A stretch of 64,000 bases of DNA from Pseudalgibacter ostreae (GCF_042427585.1 NZ_JBHMFC010000016.1:112156-176155), one strand, 5' to 3'. Shown: positions 46,243 through 56,146, numbered from the stretch's first letter. Program-made: numbers and translations. The notes: generated by a model from the letters alone, not told the origin.

Positions 46243-47475
46243 TTATTCTTCAAACTCTTCTCTAAGGATTCTAATGACATCCCTAATCGTTTCTTCTTCT
46301 AAATCCGTTCTTTTCACTAAATCTAGAACGTCTTGCTCTAAAATACTTTTTGCTGTATCTAGACCGGCTTTGCTAAATTCTTGGATAACCCACCCTTCAA
46401 TCTCATCCGAGAATTCAGATAGTTCAACATCCTCTTCAACACCTTCCCTAAACACATCTATTTCGTAACCTGTTAACTGTCCCGCTAATCGAATATTGTG
46501 CCCTCCTCTACCGATAGCTTTACTCACCTCTTCTGGTTTGAGTATGACTTCTGCACGTTTCGTTTCTTCATCAATCTTAACAGATGTTACTCTTGCAGGG
46601 CTTAAGGCTCTTGTGATGTATAATTGTAGGTTATTAGTGTAATTAATAACATCAATATTTTCATTTCCTAACTCACGAACAATCCCGTGAATTCTTGATC
46701 CTTTCATCCCTACACAGGCACCTACGGGATCAATTCTATCATCATAAGAATCGACAGCCACTTTTGCTTTTTCACCTGGAATCCTTACAACCTTCTTAAT
46801 AGTTATTAAACCATCAAAAACCTCTGGAATTTCCTGTTCAAACAATTTCTCTAAAAAAACGGGCGAACTTCTAGACATGATAATAGTAGGCTTTGCACCT
46901 TTAAGCTCTACGCTATCAATGACGCCTCTTACATTATCTCCTTTTCTAAAGAAGTCGGATGGTATTTGCTTTTCTTTTGGCAAGATAACTTCATTGCCAT
47001 CATCGTCCAACAAAATTATTGCTCTATGGCGAATATGGTGTACCTCTGCTGTATAAATTTCTCCAATTAAATCTTTAAATTGCTTGTAGATAATGGTATT
47101 ATCATGCTCATGTATTTTAGCAATCAAGTTTTGGCGCAATGCTAAAATAGCACGTCTACCCAAATCTACCAACCTTACCTCTTCAGACACATCTTCTCCT
47201 ACTTCAAAATCCGGCTCAATTTTACGCGCTTCACTTAAGGATATTTCTTGATTTGGCTCTTCCACTTCTCCATCGGCCACTACAATCCTATTTCTCCAAA
47301 TCTCCAAATCGCCTTTATCTGGATTTACAATAATATCAAAATTATCATCATCTCCAAATTTTTTCTTTAAAGCACTTCTAAAAACATCTTCTAGAATTGC
47401 CATTAAGGTTACACGATCTATTAATTTGTCGTCTTTGAATTCTGAAAACGATTCAATTAACGCTATATTTTCCAT
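46243..47475 (-). CDS. nusA: Transcription elongation/termination factor NusA
   Basis: 410 residues. N-terminal RNA polymerase-binding domain (LIESFSEFKDDKLIDRVTLMAILEDVFRSALKKKFG), S1 domain (IGEIYTAEVHHIRHRAIILLDD, about 135-205) and two KH domains (CVGMKGSRIHGIVRELGNENIDV and KAIGRGGHNIRLAGQLTGYEIDV). It ends with a short acidic region without the C-terminal repeats of E. coli NusA. It modulates pausing and termination and, in other bacteria, represses its own operon. It starts 13 bases after rimP. Confidence 0.96.
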   Translation of the reverse strand: MENIALIESFSEFKDDKLIDRVTLMAILEDVFRSALKKKFGDDDNFDIIVNPDKGDLEIWRNRIVVADGEVEEPNQEISLSEARKIEPDFEVGEDVSEEVRLVDLGRRAILALRQNLIAKIHEHDNTIIYKQFKDLIGEIYTAEVHHIRHRAIILLDDDGNEVILPKEKQIPSDFFRKGDNVRGVIDSVELKGAKPTIIMSRSSPVFLEKLFEQEIPEVFDGLITIKKVVRIPGEKAKVAVDSYDDRIDPVGACVGMKGSRIHGIVRELGNENIDVINYTNNLQLYITRALSPARVTSVKIDEETKRAEVILKPEEVSKAIGRGGHNIRLAGQLTGYEIDVFREGVEEDVELSEFSDEIEGWVIQEFSKAGLDTAKSILEQDVLDLVKRTDLEEETIRDVIRILREEFEE

Positions 47476-47488
47476 AACTCCCTTTGAA

Positions 47489-47950
47489 TTAAAATTTAAT
47501 CACCACTTTAGCTTCTAAAATATCGCTATAAGCAATATTTTCTTGTTTTGTAACGGTTATTTTGCCTTTACCCACAGGTTTCGGCTCCCTAACCTTCCAT
47601 TCTAGTGAAACGGTTGTTTCCGTTGCATCTGTAACAACACCTTCGGTGGTTCCAGAAGCGGTTTTTACAGCCAGTGTCCTGCCTATATTTTTCTTATACT
47701 GCCTAACATGAACCAGAGGAGATGTGGCTCCAGCAGAAAACACTTCTAAAGAAAACTCGTGTTCTTCTCTATCCATATTGTGCTCAATCGCCCTACTGAT
47801 GTACATACAGTCTTCTACAAGAACACCGTTATCTCCATCTATTACAATTTTTATCTGATTTTCACTCCCAATAGAAAAATCAATCAGAAATAAATCTGGA
47901 CGCTCTTTTAATGCGCTTTCTAGTAAATCTGTAACTGTAGTTTTAAACAT
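47489..47950 (-). CDS. rimP: Ribosome maturation factor RimP
   Basis: 153 residues with the RimP two-domain layout: N-terminal domain (LFLIDFSIGSENQIKIVIDGDNGVLVEDCMYISRAIEHNMD), the conserved EVFSAGATSPLVHVRQYKKNIGR block and a C-terminal SH3-like domain. RimP assists 30S assembly. The start MFKTTVTDLLESAL fits relatives. The leader contains a strong hairpin 16 bases before the ATG. Confidence 0.95.
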   Translation of the reverse strand: MFKTTVTDLLESALKERPDLFLIDFSIGSENQIKIVIDGDNGVLVEDCMYISRAIEHNMDREEHEFSLEVFSAGATSPLVHVRQYKKNIGRTLAVKTASGTTEGVVTDATETTVSLEWKVREPKPVGKGKITVTKQENIAYSDILEAKVVIKF

Positions 47951-47960
47951 TTTTCAGTAT

Positions 47961-47986
47961 AAAAAGAGGGGACTTCTCGTCCCCTC
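47961..47986 (-). promoter_or_regulatory. Leader hairpin with U-tract upstream of rimP, possible attenuator
   Basis: Minus strand stem GAGGGGAC with its complement (47966-47973 and 47979-47986, 5-base loop), directly followed by TTTTT (47961-47965) and then the rimP ATG at 47950. The -7 box at 48014-48021 places the RNA start near 48009, so the hairpin sits in a leader of about 59 bases, where a terminator-like structure would act on this operon. It could instead be the terminator of the tssK transcript 375 bases upstream. Confidence 0.5.
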
Positions 47987-48013
47987 ATTTTGTTTTTTCG
48001 CCTTACAACGGTG

Positions 48014-48021
48014 CAAAGATA
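48014..48021 (-). promoter_or_regulatory. -7 box of the rimP-nusA-infB promoter
   Basis: Minus strand TATCTTTG, exact TAnnTTTG, followed by CACCGTTG. The -33 region (CTTA at 19 bases) is weak. The remainder of the 410-base gap to 48360 holds no start-bearing gene. Confidence 0.6.
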
Positions 48022-48360
48022 TAAATTATTATTGGTTTTTTAAGTATATCTTTATATATTTATACACATTGCTGATCTTAAAAACACCAAAAAGCCACTC
48101 ATTACTAACTACTTTGCTTAATCTGCGAAAAGGCCTTTGCGCATAAACCCATTCCTTTTAAAAAAAATAAGCCGTATATTTTACCTTTCAAAATTCTGGT
48201 TACAGAAAACAGACACGCAACGTAGATTTATTGGCTTTAGCTTACAGCTCCATTGATAGCATTTTGTTTTATCATCAAGATTACAACCTCCGCAGTGGAG
48301 AACTTCTAATTGAAATAAAGCCCTTCATTCATTTTAATACTGTATACACAAGCCGTAAAT

Positions 48361-49521
48361 CTAATCAAAAATAGACCAAGACGATTTTCCTGGCTTTGTT
48401 CTCTTAACAACGGAATCTTCGCTAATAACAATATTATCTTTGCGTTGTCCAATATACTCCAATGCACTCATTTTATTAAACAAACGATCAATAACAGAGA
48501 TAAATTCACCCAAAACATCGACAGTTACAGCAATGTCCATATGATTGTAACGGTTATTTAGCACGTCATCAATTTTGTCATTAAAAGTAGATGGTTTTAT
48601 ATCTGTCCATTCAAAATAATACTGAAGCAATTCTTCTCTTTCCTTCTCATCCATGATATGCAATGAAGTGGAAAGTTGATTCGCTAAAATTGAAATTTGG
48701 TTGGCTAACAAAATAGGAGACTCTTCTGAAGCTATTTCTTCTAAAAAATAGATGCTTTGTGCGTAGAACTGATTAAAGTCACTACAAAGGGCAAAGGTAT
48801 TTTCTGCTAGACGGTTAATCCTGTTATTGCCTCTATTTTTTTTAATGATTAGAATAGCACTTTTTCGCATTCTTATAAAAACCTGAACAAGATTTAGTCT
48901 AAATTTTGTTAATTTATCATTGTAAACCACTTTTTTTACTGGCGGTATATATGCTTTATTCAAAGAGAACATACCACTTTCCGACTGCACTTCTCCAACG
49001 ATTATAAAATGACCTTCTAAAAAATGAGTGTTCACCTGGTTATAAGGCACAACATCTAAAGCTATCTTAGGCAAGGCATAAGGATGGTGCAATGGCACAA
49101 CTTCAGGGTCTGGATAACCAACTGGCAACAATTCAAAAGGACTTATGCTAACAATTACATAATATTTATGAGTAGCAGCATCTTCTGCCTCCTTAAAATC
49201 TATGGTTTTTTTCGGTTTAAAATCTTCACCGTACAGACCGTTATAAAAGAGGATTTTGTATCCGTTTTTAGTTATCGCATTACAAGCAGTAAGGCTAACC
49301 GTCATGGTATTGCCCGTATCCGATGAAAGCTCCAGCTCTAAAGCGTCGGTATACTCATCAATAGGTTCTAAAACACCAAAATCGTAATTCTTTTGGCCCG
49401 TAGAGCTATAGTTTTTAATAGTCTCCATCGTATTGTAATACTGTTCAAAAAAATGCTTTTCTGAAAGTTTTACACCGTCTTTCCAATTGATGGGTAAATG
49501 TTGTAATTTATTCGTTTTCAT
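48361..49521 (-). CDS. tssK: T6SS baseplate protein TssK
   Basis: 386 residues. INWKDGVKLSEKHFFEQYYNTM is the TssK N-terminal signature (W.dGm.l...Hf), and the C-terminal part (IDVAVTVDVLGEFISVIDRLFNKM-like helices) fits the family. TssK trimers are the baseplate adaptors that contact the membrane complex, here TssN. It overlaps the tssN stop region by 14 bases and is the last gene of the leftward arm. Slightly shorter than proteobacterial TssK (about 440 residues), as usual for subtype iii. Confidence 0.85.
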   Translation of the reverse strand: MKTNKLQHLPINWKDGVKLSEKHFFEQYYNTMETIKNYSSTGQKNYDFGVLEPIDEYTDALELELSSDTGNTMTVSLTACNAITKNGYKILFYNGLYGEDFKPKKTIDFKEAEDAATHKYYVIVSISPFELLPVGYPDPEVVPLHHPYALPKIALDVVPYNQVNTHFLEGHFIIVGEVQSESGMFSLNKAYIPPVKKVVYNDKLTKFRLNLVQVFIRMRKSAILIIKKNRGNNRINRLAENTFALCSDFNQFYAQSIYFLEEIASEESPILLANQISILANQLSTSLHIMDEKEREELLQYYFEWTDIKPSTFNDKIDDVLNNRYNHMDIAVTVDVLGEFISVIDRLFNKMSALEYIGQRKDNIVISEDSVVKRTKPGKSSWSIFD

Positions 49522-50398
49522 CCTGTTTTATTTTAATACGTCTAACAAAAATAACTTGTTTATCGTTTATGTTATTTTCACTTCCCGTTTTATCGGCGTC
49601 TAATACGCGTGTAAATAATGGGAAGCTAAACCATTTACTGGTATAAAAAATCCAGCCCATACCGTCGCCCGATTCGTCTGTTGTTCTAATCACATCTTGA
49701 GGGAATCTAACATTCTGATCTTCAATAAACCTATCGAACCATTTACCCAGTATCACTTCCGTAGGCAATTTTACGGCAAAAGAAGCATACTCTTCATCCG
49801 AGGGTTTTCGTTTAACTTTGGCCGTAACTTGTATTAAAGTAAAGGTGTCTATCTTATCCCAATACGAATCGTTATTAGCATCGCTTTTCACTTGCCATGC
49901 TTTAAAAAACGGAGGTGTTATTTTTAAGAACACATCTCGTGTAATAATGTAAAACAAGGGCACCATAGACCATAAAACTGATGTCATGACCCAAATAGAA
50001 TAAGGCAATTTACTTAGCCAATTAAACAATAAGTAATAGCCCCATGCTGCCAAAATGAGAATGATTAAAATAACGATATAGAAGTAAGTCTTTTGCTCCT
50101 TTTCGTCGATTAAACCTAAACTTTTAAAACTGTTAGAGTTTGTATAAAAAACCAAGCCTACACCTAGAAGCAGATAAATGACCATAGTGATCAATAAACC
50201 GCCCCATATAAATTCGTACTTAAGCAGCCCAAAGAATGCGGGCAACACTAGAATTATTGATGCTATTAAAATGAAGAGTATCACCTTCTTCATATTTAAT
50301 TTTTTTTTGACTTTAGAGAATTTAAGAATTATAAGCAAAAAAAGTACCGCTAAGGGCGCTAGTAAGTATTTTAAAAAAAATGTTATTAATGTATCCAT
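49508..50398 (-). CDS. tssN: T6SS Bacteroidota-specific membrane protein TssN
   Basis: 296 residues: five helices in the first half (about 4-26, 38-57, 65-86, 106-126, 133-155) and a cytoplasmic C-terminal domain (YWDKIDTFTLIQVTAKVKRKPSDEEYASFAVKLP, VRRIKIKQDENE). This layout and its position between tssG and tssK fit TssN, a component found only in Bacteroidota T6SS, where it connects the membrane complex to the baseplate. An exact -7 box (TATTTTTG at 50456-50463, minus strand) lies 58 bases upstream, so tssN-tssK may have a secondary promoter. Confidence 0.8.
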   Translation of the reverse strand: MDTLITFFLKYLLAPLAVLFLLIILKFSKVKKKLNMKKVILFILIASIILVLPAFFGLLKYEFIWGGLLITMVIYLLLGVGLVFYTNSNSFKSLGLIDEKEQKTYFYIVILIILILAAWGYYLLFNWLSKLPYSIWVMTSVLWSMVPLFYIITRDVFLKITPPFFKAWQVKSDANNDSYWDKIDTFTLIQVTAKVKRKPSDEEYASFAVKLPTEVILGKWFDRFIEDQNVRFPQDVIRTTDESGDGMGWIFYTSKWFSFPLFTRVLDADKTGSENNINDKQVIFVRRIKIKQDENE

Positions 50399-50514
50399 TT
50401 CAAGAACGTTCTTTATATCGAACCTTTATTGATTTAATAATTTAAACTTAATTCGCAAAAATATAACTTTTGAATTAGTACTTCACATAATATATCTCTT
50501 ACATCTTTTTATTT

Positions 50515-51444
50515 TTAATTCAAGTAACTATCATACCCCAAATATCTTTCATTAAGCACAAATTGAGACGCCCCTGTAACCCGGTACGTTACAAAAGTGT
50601 CTCGATTTGAAACTATCAAAAAACTCAAGATCCACTTTATATTTTTAATGTTTTTTAATAGTTCTGCATAATCAGAAACAGGTTTATCAAGCAAGATGCA
50701 AACTTTCACATCATCCATTTCGCTTGTTACAGAGCCGTGCAAACCAAAATCAATTCCCAACAAGGCAGCTCCTAATTTTTCAAAAGGAATTTGTTCAAAT
50801 ATTTTCGGCACAAATTCTAGTATTACTTCTAAATCTAATACTTCAAAAATTAAATCTTGAATTGCAGGCAGATGCTCTTTTAATACCTCCGAGTGGCACA
50901 GCTTAAAAAACAGAGCATAAAGTTTAGCATTAGGGATTTCTAGATCGGCATCCAGAATTATTCGTGCCACACGTAATAAATTCTCATTAGCTGTATCATC
51001 TGTAAGAAAATTAAGGTGTCGGTTTGTTATTTTTGAGCTCTCTTTAAAAAGGTCAGTATCAAAAGGTTGAAAAAAATCTAGATTTCTCTCTTCTCTCCTT
51101 TTGTTTTCTTTTATGGCCTCAACCACTTCCCTATTACTCATAGAAGGCGTTCTTATCACTAAAGGATGAAATAACACCTCTGGAAGTTGATGGTAGATAC
51201 TATTTCTACTTAAATGCAAAATCAAGAACTCCTTATACCTATTGGAAATCGATTTATAATCGGTAGTTACATCCAAAATATCTTTCGACAGGGCACGACT
51301 GTTCATACCGTAATTTTGCACGATGAGCATATCCTCTAAATCACGGTCTAAAATAAATTTCAATTCCTCATAAAACACTTCTGCAACAAAGTTTGCCGTT
51401 TCATTTCGCTTCAGAAGATCTATATTAAACGCTTCTTCTAACAT
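50515..51444 (-). CDS. tssG: T6SS baseplate protein TssG
   Basis: 309 residues, starting MLEEAFNIDLLKRNETANFVAEVFYEEL. A helical N-terminal half and a C-terminal part (LLGIDFGLHGSVTSEMDDVKVCILLDKPVS; FLIVSNRDTFVTYRVTGASQFVLNERYLGYDSYLN) matching TssG of the T6SSiii family. TssG with TssF forms the baseplate wedge. It overlaps the tssH stop by 7 bases; a 116-base gap follows before tssN. The assignment rests on size and context as much as on motifs. Confidence 0.75.
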   Translation of the reverse strand: MLEEAFNIDLLKRNETANFVAEVFYEELKFILDRDLEDMLIVQNYGMNSRALSKDILDVTTDYKSISNRYKEFLILHLSRNSIYHQLPEVLFHPLVIRTPSMSNREVVEAIKENKRREERNLDFFQPFDTDLFKESSKITNRHLNFLTDDTANENLLRVARIILDADLEIPNAKLYALFFKLCHSEVLKEHLPAIQDLIFEVLDLEVILEFVPKIFEQIPFEKLGAALLGIDFGLHGSVTSEMDDVKVCILLDKPVSDYAELLKNIKNIKWILSFLIVSNRDTFVTYRVTGASQFVLNERYLGYDSYLN

Positions 51445-53876
51445 TTATCCCAAATTAACTGATCCTCTTTATAATTGAGAATTATCTTATCTCCCTTGAT
51501 GATTTCTTCTGAAATAATAAACTTAGAAACCACCTTTTTTATATAATTTCTAATCACACCAGCAATGGGCCTTGCCCCATATTTTTTTGAATACCCTTTA
51601 TGCGCAAGGAATGTTAAGGCTTCGTCGGATAGTACAAGAGAAATGTCCTTTTGATCTAAGAGTTGTTTTTGTAAATTAGAGAAATGCAGCTTAAAGATAG
51701 CTTTGGCAATAGCTTCATCGATAGGAGAAAAAGGCACGACCTCTGTTAATCTACCTAAAAACTCAGGCCTAAAGTGCTGGCTCATGACTTCAATGAGCTG
51801 GTTTGAGGTAGGCTTTATACCTTGCTCGATCTGCTCTACGATCCATTGACTTCCAATATTAGACGTAAAAATGATTATAGCATTAGAAAAATCGCCACTT
51901 CTTCCAAGTTTATCATGTATAGTCCCTTCATCCATAATTTGAAGGAACACATCGTAAACCGAGCTATGCGCTTTTTCTATTTCATCAAAGAGCACTACAG
52001 AATAAGGCTTTTGTCTAATTTTATTAACCAGCATTCCTCCTTCTTCATAACCTACGTAACCAGGAGGCGCACCATAAAGTAACGCCGCAGAATGCTCCTC
52101 TTTAAATTCAGACATATCAAAACGGATCATGGCAGTATCGTCATCAAATAGTAGCTCTGCAAGCGATTTGGTAAGCTCTGTCTTACCTGTTCCTGTGGGG
52201 CCTAGAAAGAAAAACGAGCCAATAGGCTGCTTTGGGTTACCCAACCCACTCCTAGATTCGATAATAGCGTCCGACAAGGTTTGGATAGCACTTTGTTGCC
52301 CCTTAACCCTTTCTTGGAGCTTGTCTTCTATACCCAGTATTTTTTCTTTTTCTCCTGCTTGAATTTTACCAATAGGAATACCTGATATATCTGCCACAAT
52401 AGATTCTATTTCATTAGGTTCGATAACATCTATTCTCTTTGAGGCAACGGCCTCTAACGCGTTAAGCAGGTTGTGTATTTTTTCTATACCCACTTCTACA
52501 GTATCATTCTCTAAAAATGTAAAATCTTCTGAAATTTTAGAAGTTAGTACAATACTTATTTTTTTATAGATGGTTTTAAAAAGCAATTCTAAATCATCTA
52601 AAGAAATGACTTCACTGTCTTGAATCTCTTTGAGTTGTTGTTTGAATTTTTCAATCTCTTTTTGCGCATTTTTATTGCTCATTTTTACGGCTGCGAGCGT
52701 TCTATCCAACAAATCAATAGCCCCATAGGGCAGTTTACTTTCTTTAAAATAACGCTTAGAAAGCTGGATGGTTTCTTTTAAGGCACGGTTTGAAATTTTC
52801 ACATCATAAATGCCTTGCAAACGGGCTTGGTGCTTTTCTAAACATTTTAACAATAGAAATTGGTCGAGTTCTTCTAAAAAGACCATTTCCAATTTACTGC
52901 TTATAGGATGTTTTTCGATGTTTTTTCTATAAGCATCGGAAGTAATCGTGAAAACCAAGTTTGTTGAGCCCTCTGTTAATTGTGCATTTAAAATATTAGT
53001 TATCAGGTTAGATTTCCCCGAAGTGTTTTCTAATAATATTTGAAGATCGTCAATCACTAAAACGGTTTGTGTTTCAAGCTTATGTAATTTCTCGAACAGT
53101 TCTACCATTTTTTTTGAAATCTCATTTTCCGAACTACAACTTGCCAGTAATTTTGAAACATTTAAGCCAAAAACCAAGGTGTTTTTAATAAAATCATCTG
53201 CGTTGTTGGATAATTCTGAAACAAAAGACCGAACCACCGCTGTTTTACCTACTCCAGAATCCCCTATCAATAAAGTACCTTTGTTTTCGGACCGTTCTAG
53301 ATTTTCTAATATAGATCTTACCTCTTTTTCCCTGCCGATAATTAAAGCGCCCTCTTGTATGATTTTTTCAGTTTTGAGACTTACAGAAAATGGTGTTGAA
53401 GATACCACTTCATCTTCTGCGCTGGAGCCTGATAATTGGTTTAATTTAGGAACATTATACTGGTTTAAAATCTCCTTTTCATTTATCCCCAACGATTCGA
53501 TCTGTGATTTAGAGTACACCACACCATCTCTTACAATAGCAGTAAATACACAAATGGGATCTATAAAATCTGTACCCAGCTTAATTTTAGACCGTATGGC
53601 ATCTTCTAAAACAATTTGAACCTCGTGATCCTGAAATGTTTCTTTATCAAAATCGGATGGTGAAGCATACATTTCACGTCTTACTTCAAACCATTCCGAA
53701 ATATAGCCTATATCTTTCCCTAAGCCTTCTAGTATTTCTTTAAGCCCTGTTGGCTCTATAAGCATGGCCATAACTAAATGCGCCACGCCATAGGCGCTGT
53801 GTTTTTCATTCACGGCTTTATGCTTAGCCATTTTCATTGCAGATTGCAATCCTTGACTATAATCTAATTCTTTCAT
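51438..53876 (-). CDS. tssH: T6SS sheath-recycling AAA+ ATPase TssH (ClpV)
   Basis: 812 residues in the ClpB/ClpV plan: N-terminal double-Clp domain (1-145), first AAA+ module with Walker A GDSGVGKT (205-212) and Walker B VLVIDD (DD in place of the common DE), a shortened middle region, and the second module with VADISGIPIGKIQ, Walker A GPTGTGKT (about 558-565), Walker B VVLFDEIEKAH, and RPEFLGRLTEV. ClpV unfolds contracted TssB/C sheath for reuse. The context among tssE, tssF and tssG separates it from a general ClpB. Confidence 0.92.
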   Translation of the reverse strand: MKELDYSQGLQSAMKMAKHKAVNEKHSAYGVAHLVMAMLIEPTGLKEILEGLGKDIGYISEWFEVRREMYASPSDFDKETFQDHEVQIVLEDAIRSKIKLGTDFIDPICVFTAIVRDGVVYSKSQIESLGINEKEILNQYNVPKLNQLSGSSAEDEVVSSTPFSVSLKTEKIIQEGALIIGREKEVRSILENLERSENKGTLLIGDSGVGKTAVVRSFVSELSNNADDFIKNTLVFGLNVSKLLASCSSENEISKKMVELFEKLHKLETQTVLVIDDLQILLENTSGKSNLITNILNAQLTEGSTNLVFTITSDAYRKNIEKHPISSKLEMVFLEELDQFLLLKCLEKHQARLQGIYDVKISNRALKETIQLSKRYFKESKLPYGAIDLLDRTLAAVKMSNKNAQKEIEKFKQQLKEIQDSEVISLDDLELLFKTIYKKISIVLTSKISEDFTFLENDTVEVGIEKIHNLLNALEAVASKRIDVIEPNEIESIVADISGIPIGKIQAGEKEKILGIEDKLQERVKGQQSAIQTLSDAIIESRSGLGNPKQPIGSFFFLGPTGTGKTELTKSLAELLFDDDTAMIRFDMSEFKEEHSAALLYGAPPGYVGYEEGGMLVNKIRQKPYSVVLFDEIEKAHSSVYDVFLQIMDEGTIHDKLGRSGDFSNAIIIFTSNIGSQWIVEQIEQGIKPTSNQLIEVMSQHFRPEFLGRLTEVVPFSPIDEAIAKAIFKLHFSNLQKQLLDQKDISLVLSDEALTFLAHKGYSKKYGARPIAGVIRNYIKKVVSKFIISEEIIKGDKIILNYKEDQLIWDKC

Positions 53877-53882
53877 ATTTAT

Positions 53883-55655
53883 TTACTGAATTATCACTTG
53901 ATAAGGAATATTACTAATGGATTTAGAGGTCAATTCATTTTCCAGATAGAAGCTTAACCGCTCTAAATCCAATTTTGACAAAAACATACTATTTAATGTT
54001 ATGATAATATCTGTTGTGCGTATAATCCCTTTTTTCTTATCTTTAGAAATTTGCGCTCCTGGTTTTACGTCTATAGTTAAAATTCTGTTTCCTATTTGTT
54101 GATGGATATAACTTTTAACATCTGCAACAGAAACAATTCGTTCTTTTGTTAACAGGCCATATCTTAAACTATCTATTTGCTCTCTTTCCCCTTTTCTAAT
54201 TTTACCACCAACAGTTTTAGTTAATAAACGTGTTTTTTTCATATCGAATTGATTGGTAGCATATTGGTTAAAGATATGTTCCTCATTAAACCCATTCGCA
54301 AGATCTGCATTGGTAGTCCAATATTCTATTTCATAATTGGTAGCATTTGGATACGGATATGTGAGTAAGAAGGAGCGCTCTATGGTGTCTATCTCCTTTA
54401 TTTTTTCTACAGCTTTTTGCTCTAACACATCGAGTTGCTTAACCAATTCTGTTAAATATGTATTTAGCTTTTCAGGATTCATGGCCGCAAAGGCATTACC
54501 CTCCTCTCTGATAGCTTGCGACACTTTATTAACCAACACTTTAGCACTTCGAGTATCAAACTTTTCTAAGTCCCCAAAATAGAGAGAATAGGTTCCGTTT
54601 GTATTCGTGTTGTAATGGCTTAAAATGTTTTTCAGATAGTTCCCGATATCATCCTGTAAAGATTTAATATTTAGAAAAAAATTATCGTTTTCACTGGGAA
54701 GCGACACAATTCTTCCGTTTTTCTTAAAATTATGCTGTTTGTAAAGCCTTCTTCTATTCACTACTGGCACCACATTAAGAAAGGCATTCAAGCCTTTAAT
54801 TTTTTGCTTTGTAAATACTTCCGGAAGTTTTATTTTAACCCAAAAAAGTTTTTCTTCATAATCCATCCCATCGACACCTTTTTTTGCATAAGGAAATAAT
54901 TCGTCTATTGATTTTTTCACATGAGCATCATGAACTAAAGTAAGCGTATAAAAACAATCGGTATAATAAGTAATGATCTCATTAAAATAATGTGTTTCGT
55001 CTAGTTCATCTGGCTTAAAAATCGTTTTTTGATGGTTGATATGGATGCCATTTTCTCCATGAATTGACATTGTGTTTAAAAGAGGATACAACCCCACGTC
55101 TTCACTAAGAAAAGTAATAGCTAGGCTGTCCAGCTTATTTAAAGTATCTTGTTCAATTGCAATTCCCAGCCATAAGTGGTTGTCTTCTATCTTGTTTTCT
55201 GTTCCTAAAAAGGGTTTAGTATCGCTATTATCTAAATCAGCTAGACCAATATCTGTGTTGTATAGTTTATACCTTATACACGCACGGTGTAAAGGGCTTG
55301 CCACCAAAGGCGTAAAATAGATGCTCGAGTTCTCTTTTCCATACTGACTTGTATTGAGGTAAAACTGACTCTCTGTAGTTAGCGCACAAGGTTCTTCGTT
55401 AGGATAAATATGCATTAACCCATGAGAAGGCATTGGCGAAGACCATTTATTACTCATCAAAATTCGTGAAAGCCTATGTAGCAATTGGGTGTCGGATGCT
55501 TTTATTTCATGGTGGAGTTTGGCTTTTTCAAAAGCAAAAACATCAATCAAAAGATCGATTAAAGGATCGATTTCTGCAACCTCTTTTATACCCCATAAGG
55601 CCATAGAATGTTTTAACATTCTTTTTTTCAATGTTAAAAATGTTTGATCTCTCAT
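53883..55655 (-). CDS. tssF: T6SS baseplate protein TssF
   Basis: 590 residues, the normal size. The start MRDQTFLTLKKRMLKHSMALWG, followed by the stretch IDPLIDLLIDVFAFEKAKLHHEI and the LLHRLSRILMSNKWSSPMPSHG block, matches TssF (phage gp6-like wedge protein). With TssG and TssE it builds the wedges of the baseplate around the spike. It lies 6 bases upstream of tssH and 7 bases after tssE, so the genes are tightly coupled. Confidence 0.88.
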   Translation of the reverse strand: MRDQTFLTLKKRMLKHSMALWGIKEVAEIDPLIDLLIDVFAFEKAKLHHEIKASDTQLLHRLSRILMSNKWSSPMPSHGLMHIYPNEEPCALTTESQFYLNTSQYGKENSSIYFTPLVASPLHRACIRYKLYNTDIGLADLDNSDTKPFLGTENKIEDNHLWLGIAIEQDTLNKLDSLAITFLSEDVGLYPLLNTMSIHGENGIHINHQKTIFKPDELDETHYFNEIITYYTDCFYTLTLVHDAHVKKSIDELFPYAKKGVDGMDYEEKLFWVKIKLPEVFTKQKIKGLNAFLNVVPVVNRRRLYKQHNFKKNGRIVSLPSENDNFFLNIKSLQDDIGNYLKNILSHYNTNTNGTYSLYFGDLEKFDTRSAKVLVNKVSQAIREEGNAFAAMNPEKLNTYLTELVKQLDVLEQKAVEKIKEIDTIERSFLLTYPYPNATNYEIEYWTTNADLANGFNEEHIFNQYATNQFDMKKTRLLTKTVGGKIRKGEREQIDSLRYGLLTKERIVSVADVKSYIHQQIGNRILTIDVKPGAQISKDKKKGIIRTTDIIITLNSMFLSKLDLERLSFYLENELTSKSISNIPYQVIIQ

Positions 55656-55662
55656 AGTAGGT

Positions 55663-56091
55663 TTATTGGGATAAGGGACTTATATATATTAAGGTGTTAA
55701 AATTAAAGACCATATCGTTTTCTGCCAATTTTGCTATAACAGAAATTTGTGATCGCCGTCTTATTTGCGTGTTATCACCCTTTGACAAATCACCATCTAC
55801 TTCAGACAAAACCACAGACACTTTAATGTCTTTAAGCCTGCGTTCATATTTCGTTACAGCTTGAATTAAAGATTTTTCCACACGCTCTTCCCAATCTTTC
55901 ATTCGTATCAATTGACTAAATTCCAACTCCCAAATTTGAGACCCAAAATCCTCTCTACCAACAACTTCCCCATATCTCGATGTGATTAGCATCATAATAT
56001 GCTGTGCTATAGATTCTTCTTTAGAACAGCGATCTGCAGCTTTATCAGTGAGTATCTGAGAAAAGTCTATTGGTAATTTTAAATAATTCAT
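55663..56091 (-). CDS. tssE: T6SS baseplate protein TssE (gp25-like)
   Basis: 142 residues. The gp25 core is visible: SIAQHIMMLITSRYGEVVGREDFGSQIWELEF and the RVEKSLIQAVTKYERRLKDIKVSV stretch, with the conserved glutamate-rich and EERV/RRL positions that bind the sheath. TssE starts sheath polymerisation at the baseplate. First gene of the leftward arm; a -7 box at 56147-56154 lies 56 bases upstream and is divergent from tssB. Confidence 0.9.
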   Translation of the reverse strand: MNYLKLPIDFSQILTDKAADRCSKEESIAQHIMMLITSRYGEVVGREDFGSQIWELEFSQLIRMKDWEERVEKSLIQAVTKYERRLKDIKVSVVLSEVDGDLSKGDNTQIRRRSQISVIAKLAENDMVFNFNTLIYISPLSQ

Positions 56092-56146
56092 AAAACAACT
56101 AGTTTTAAACTTAGGTAGGTGATTGTATTTATTTTCTTATTTAATA

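Noticed and set aside
48168..48372. Stop-bounded plus-strand frame of about 67 codons in the rimP-tssK gap
   Set aside because: No start codon, overlaps the end of tssK, and this length is expected by chance in AT-rich DNA.
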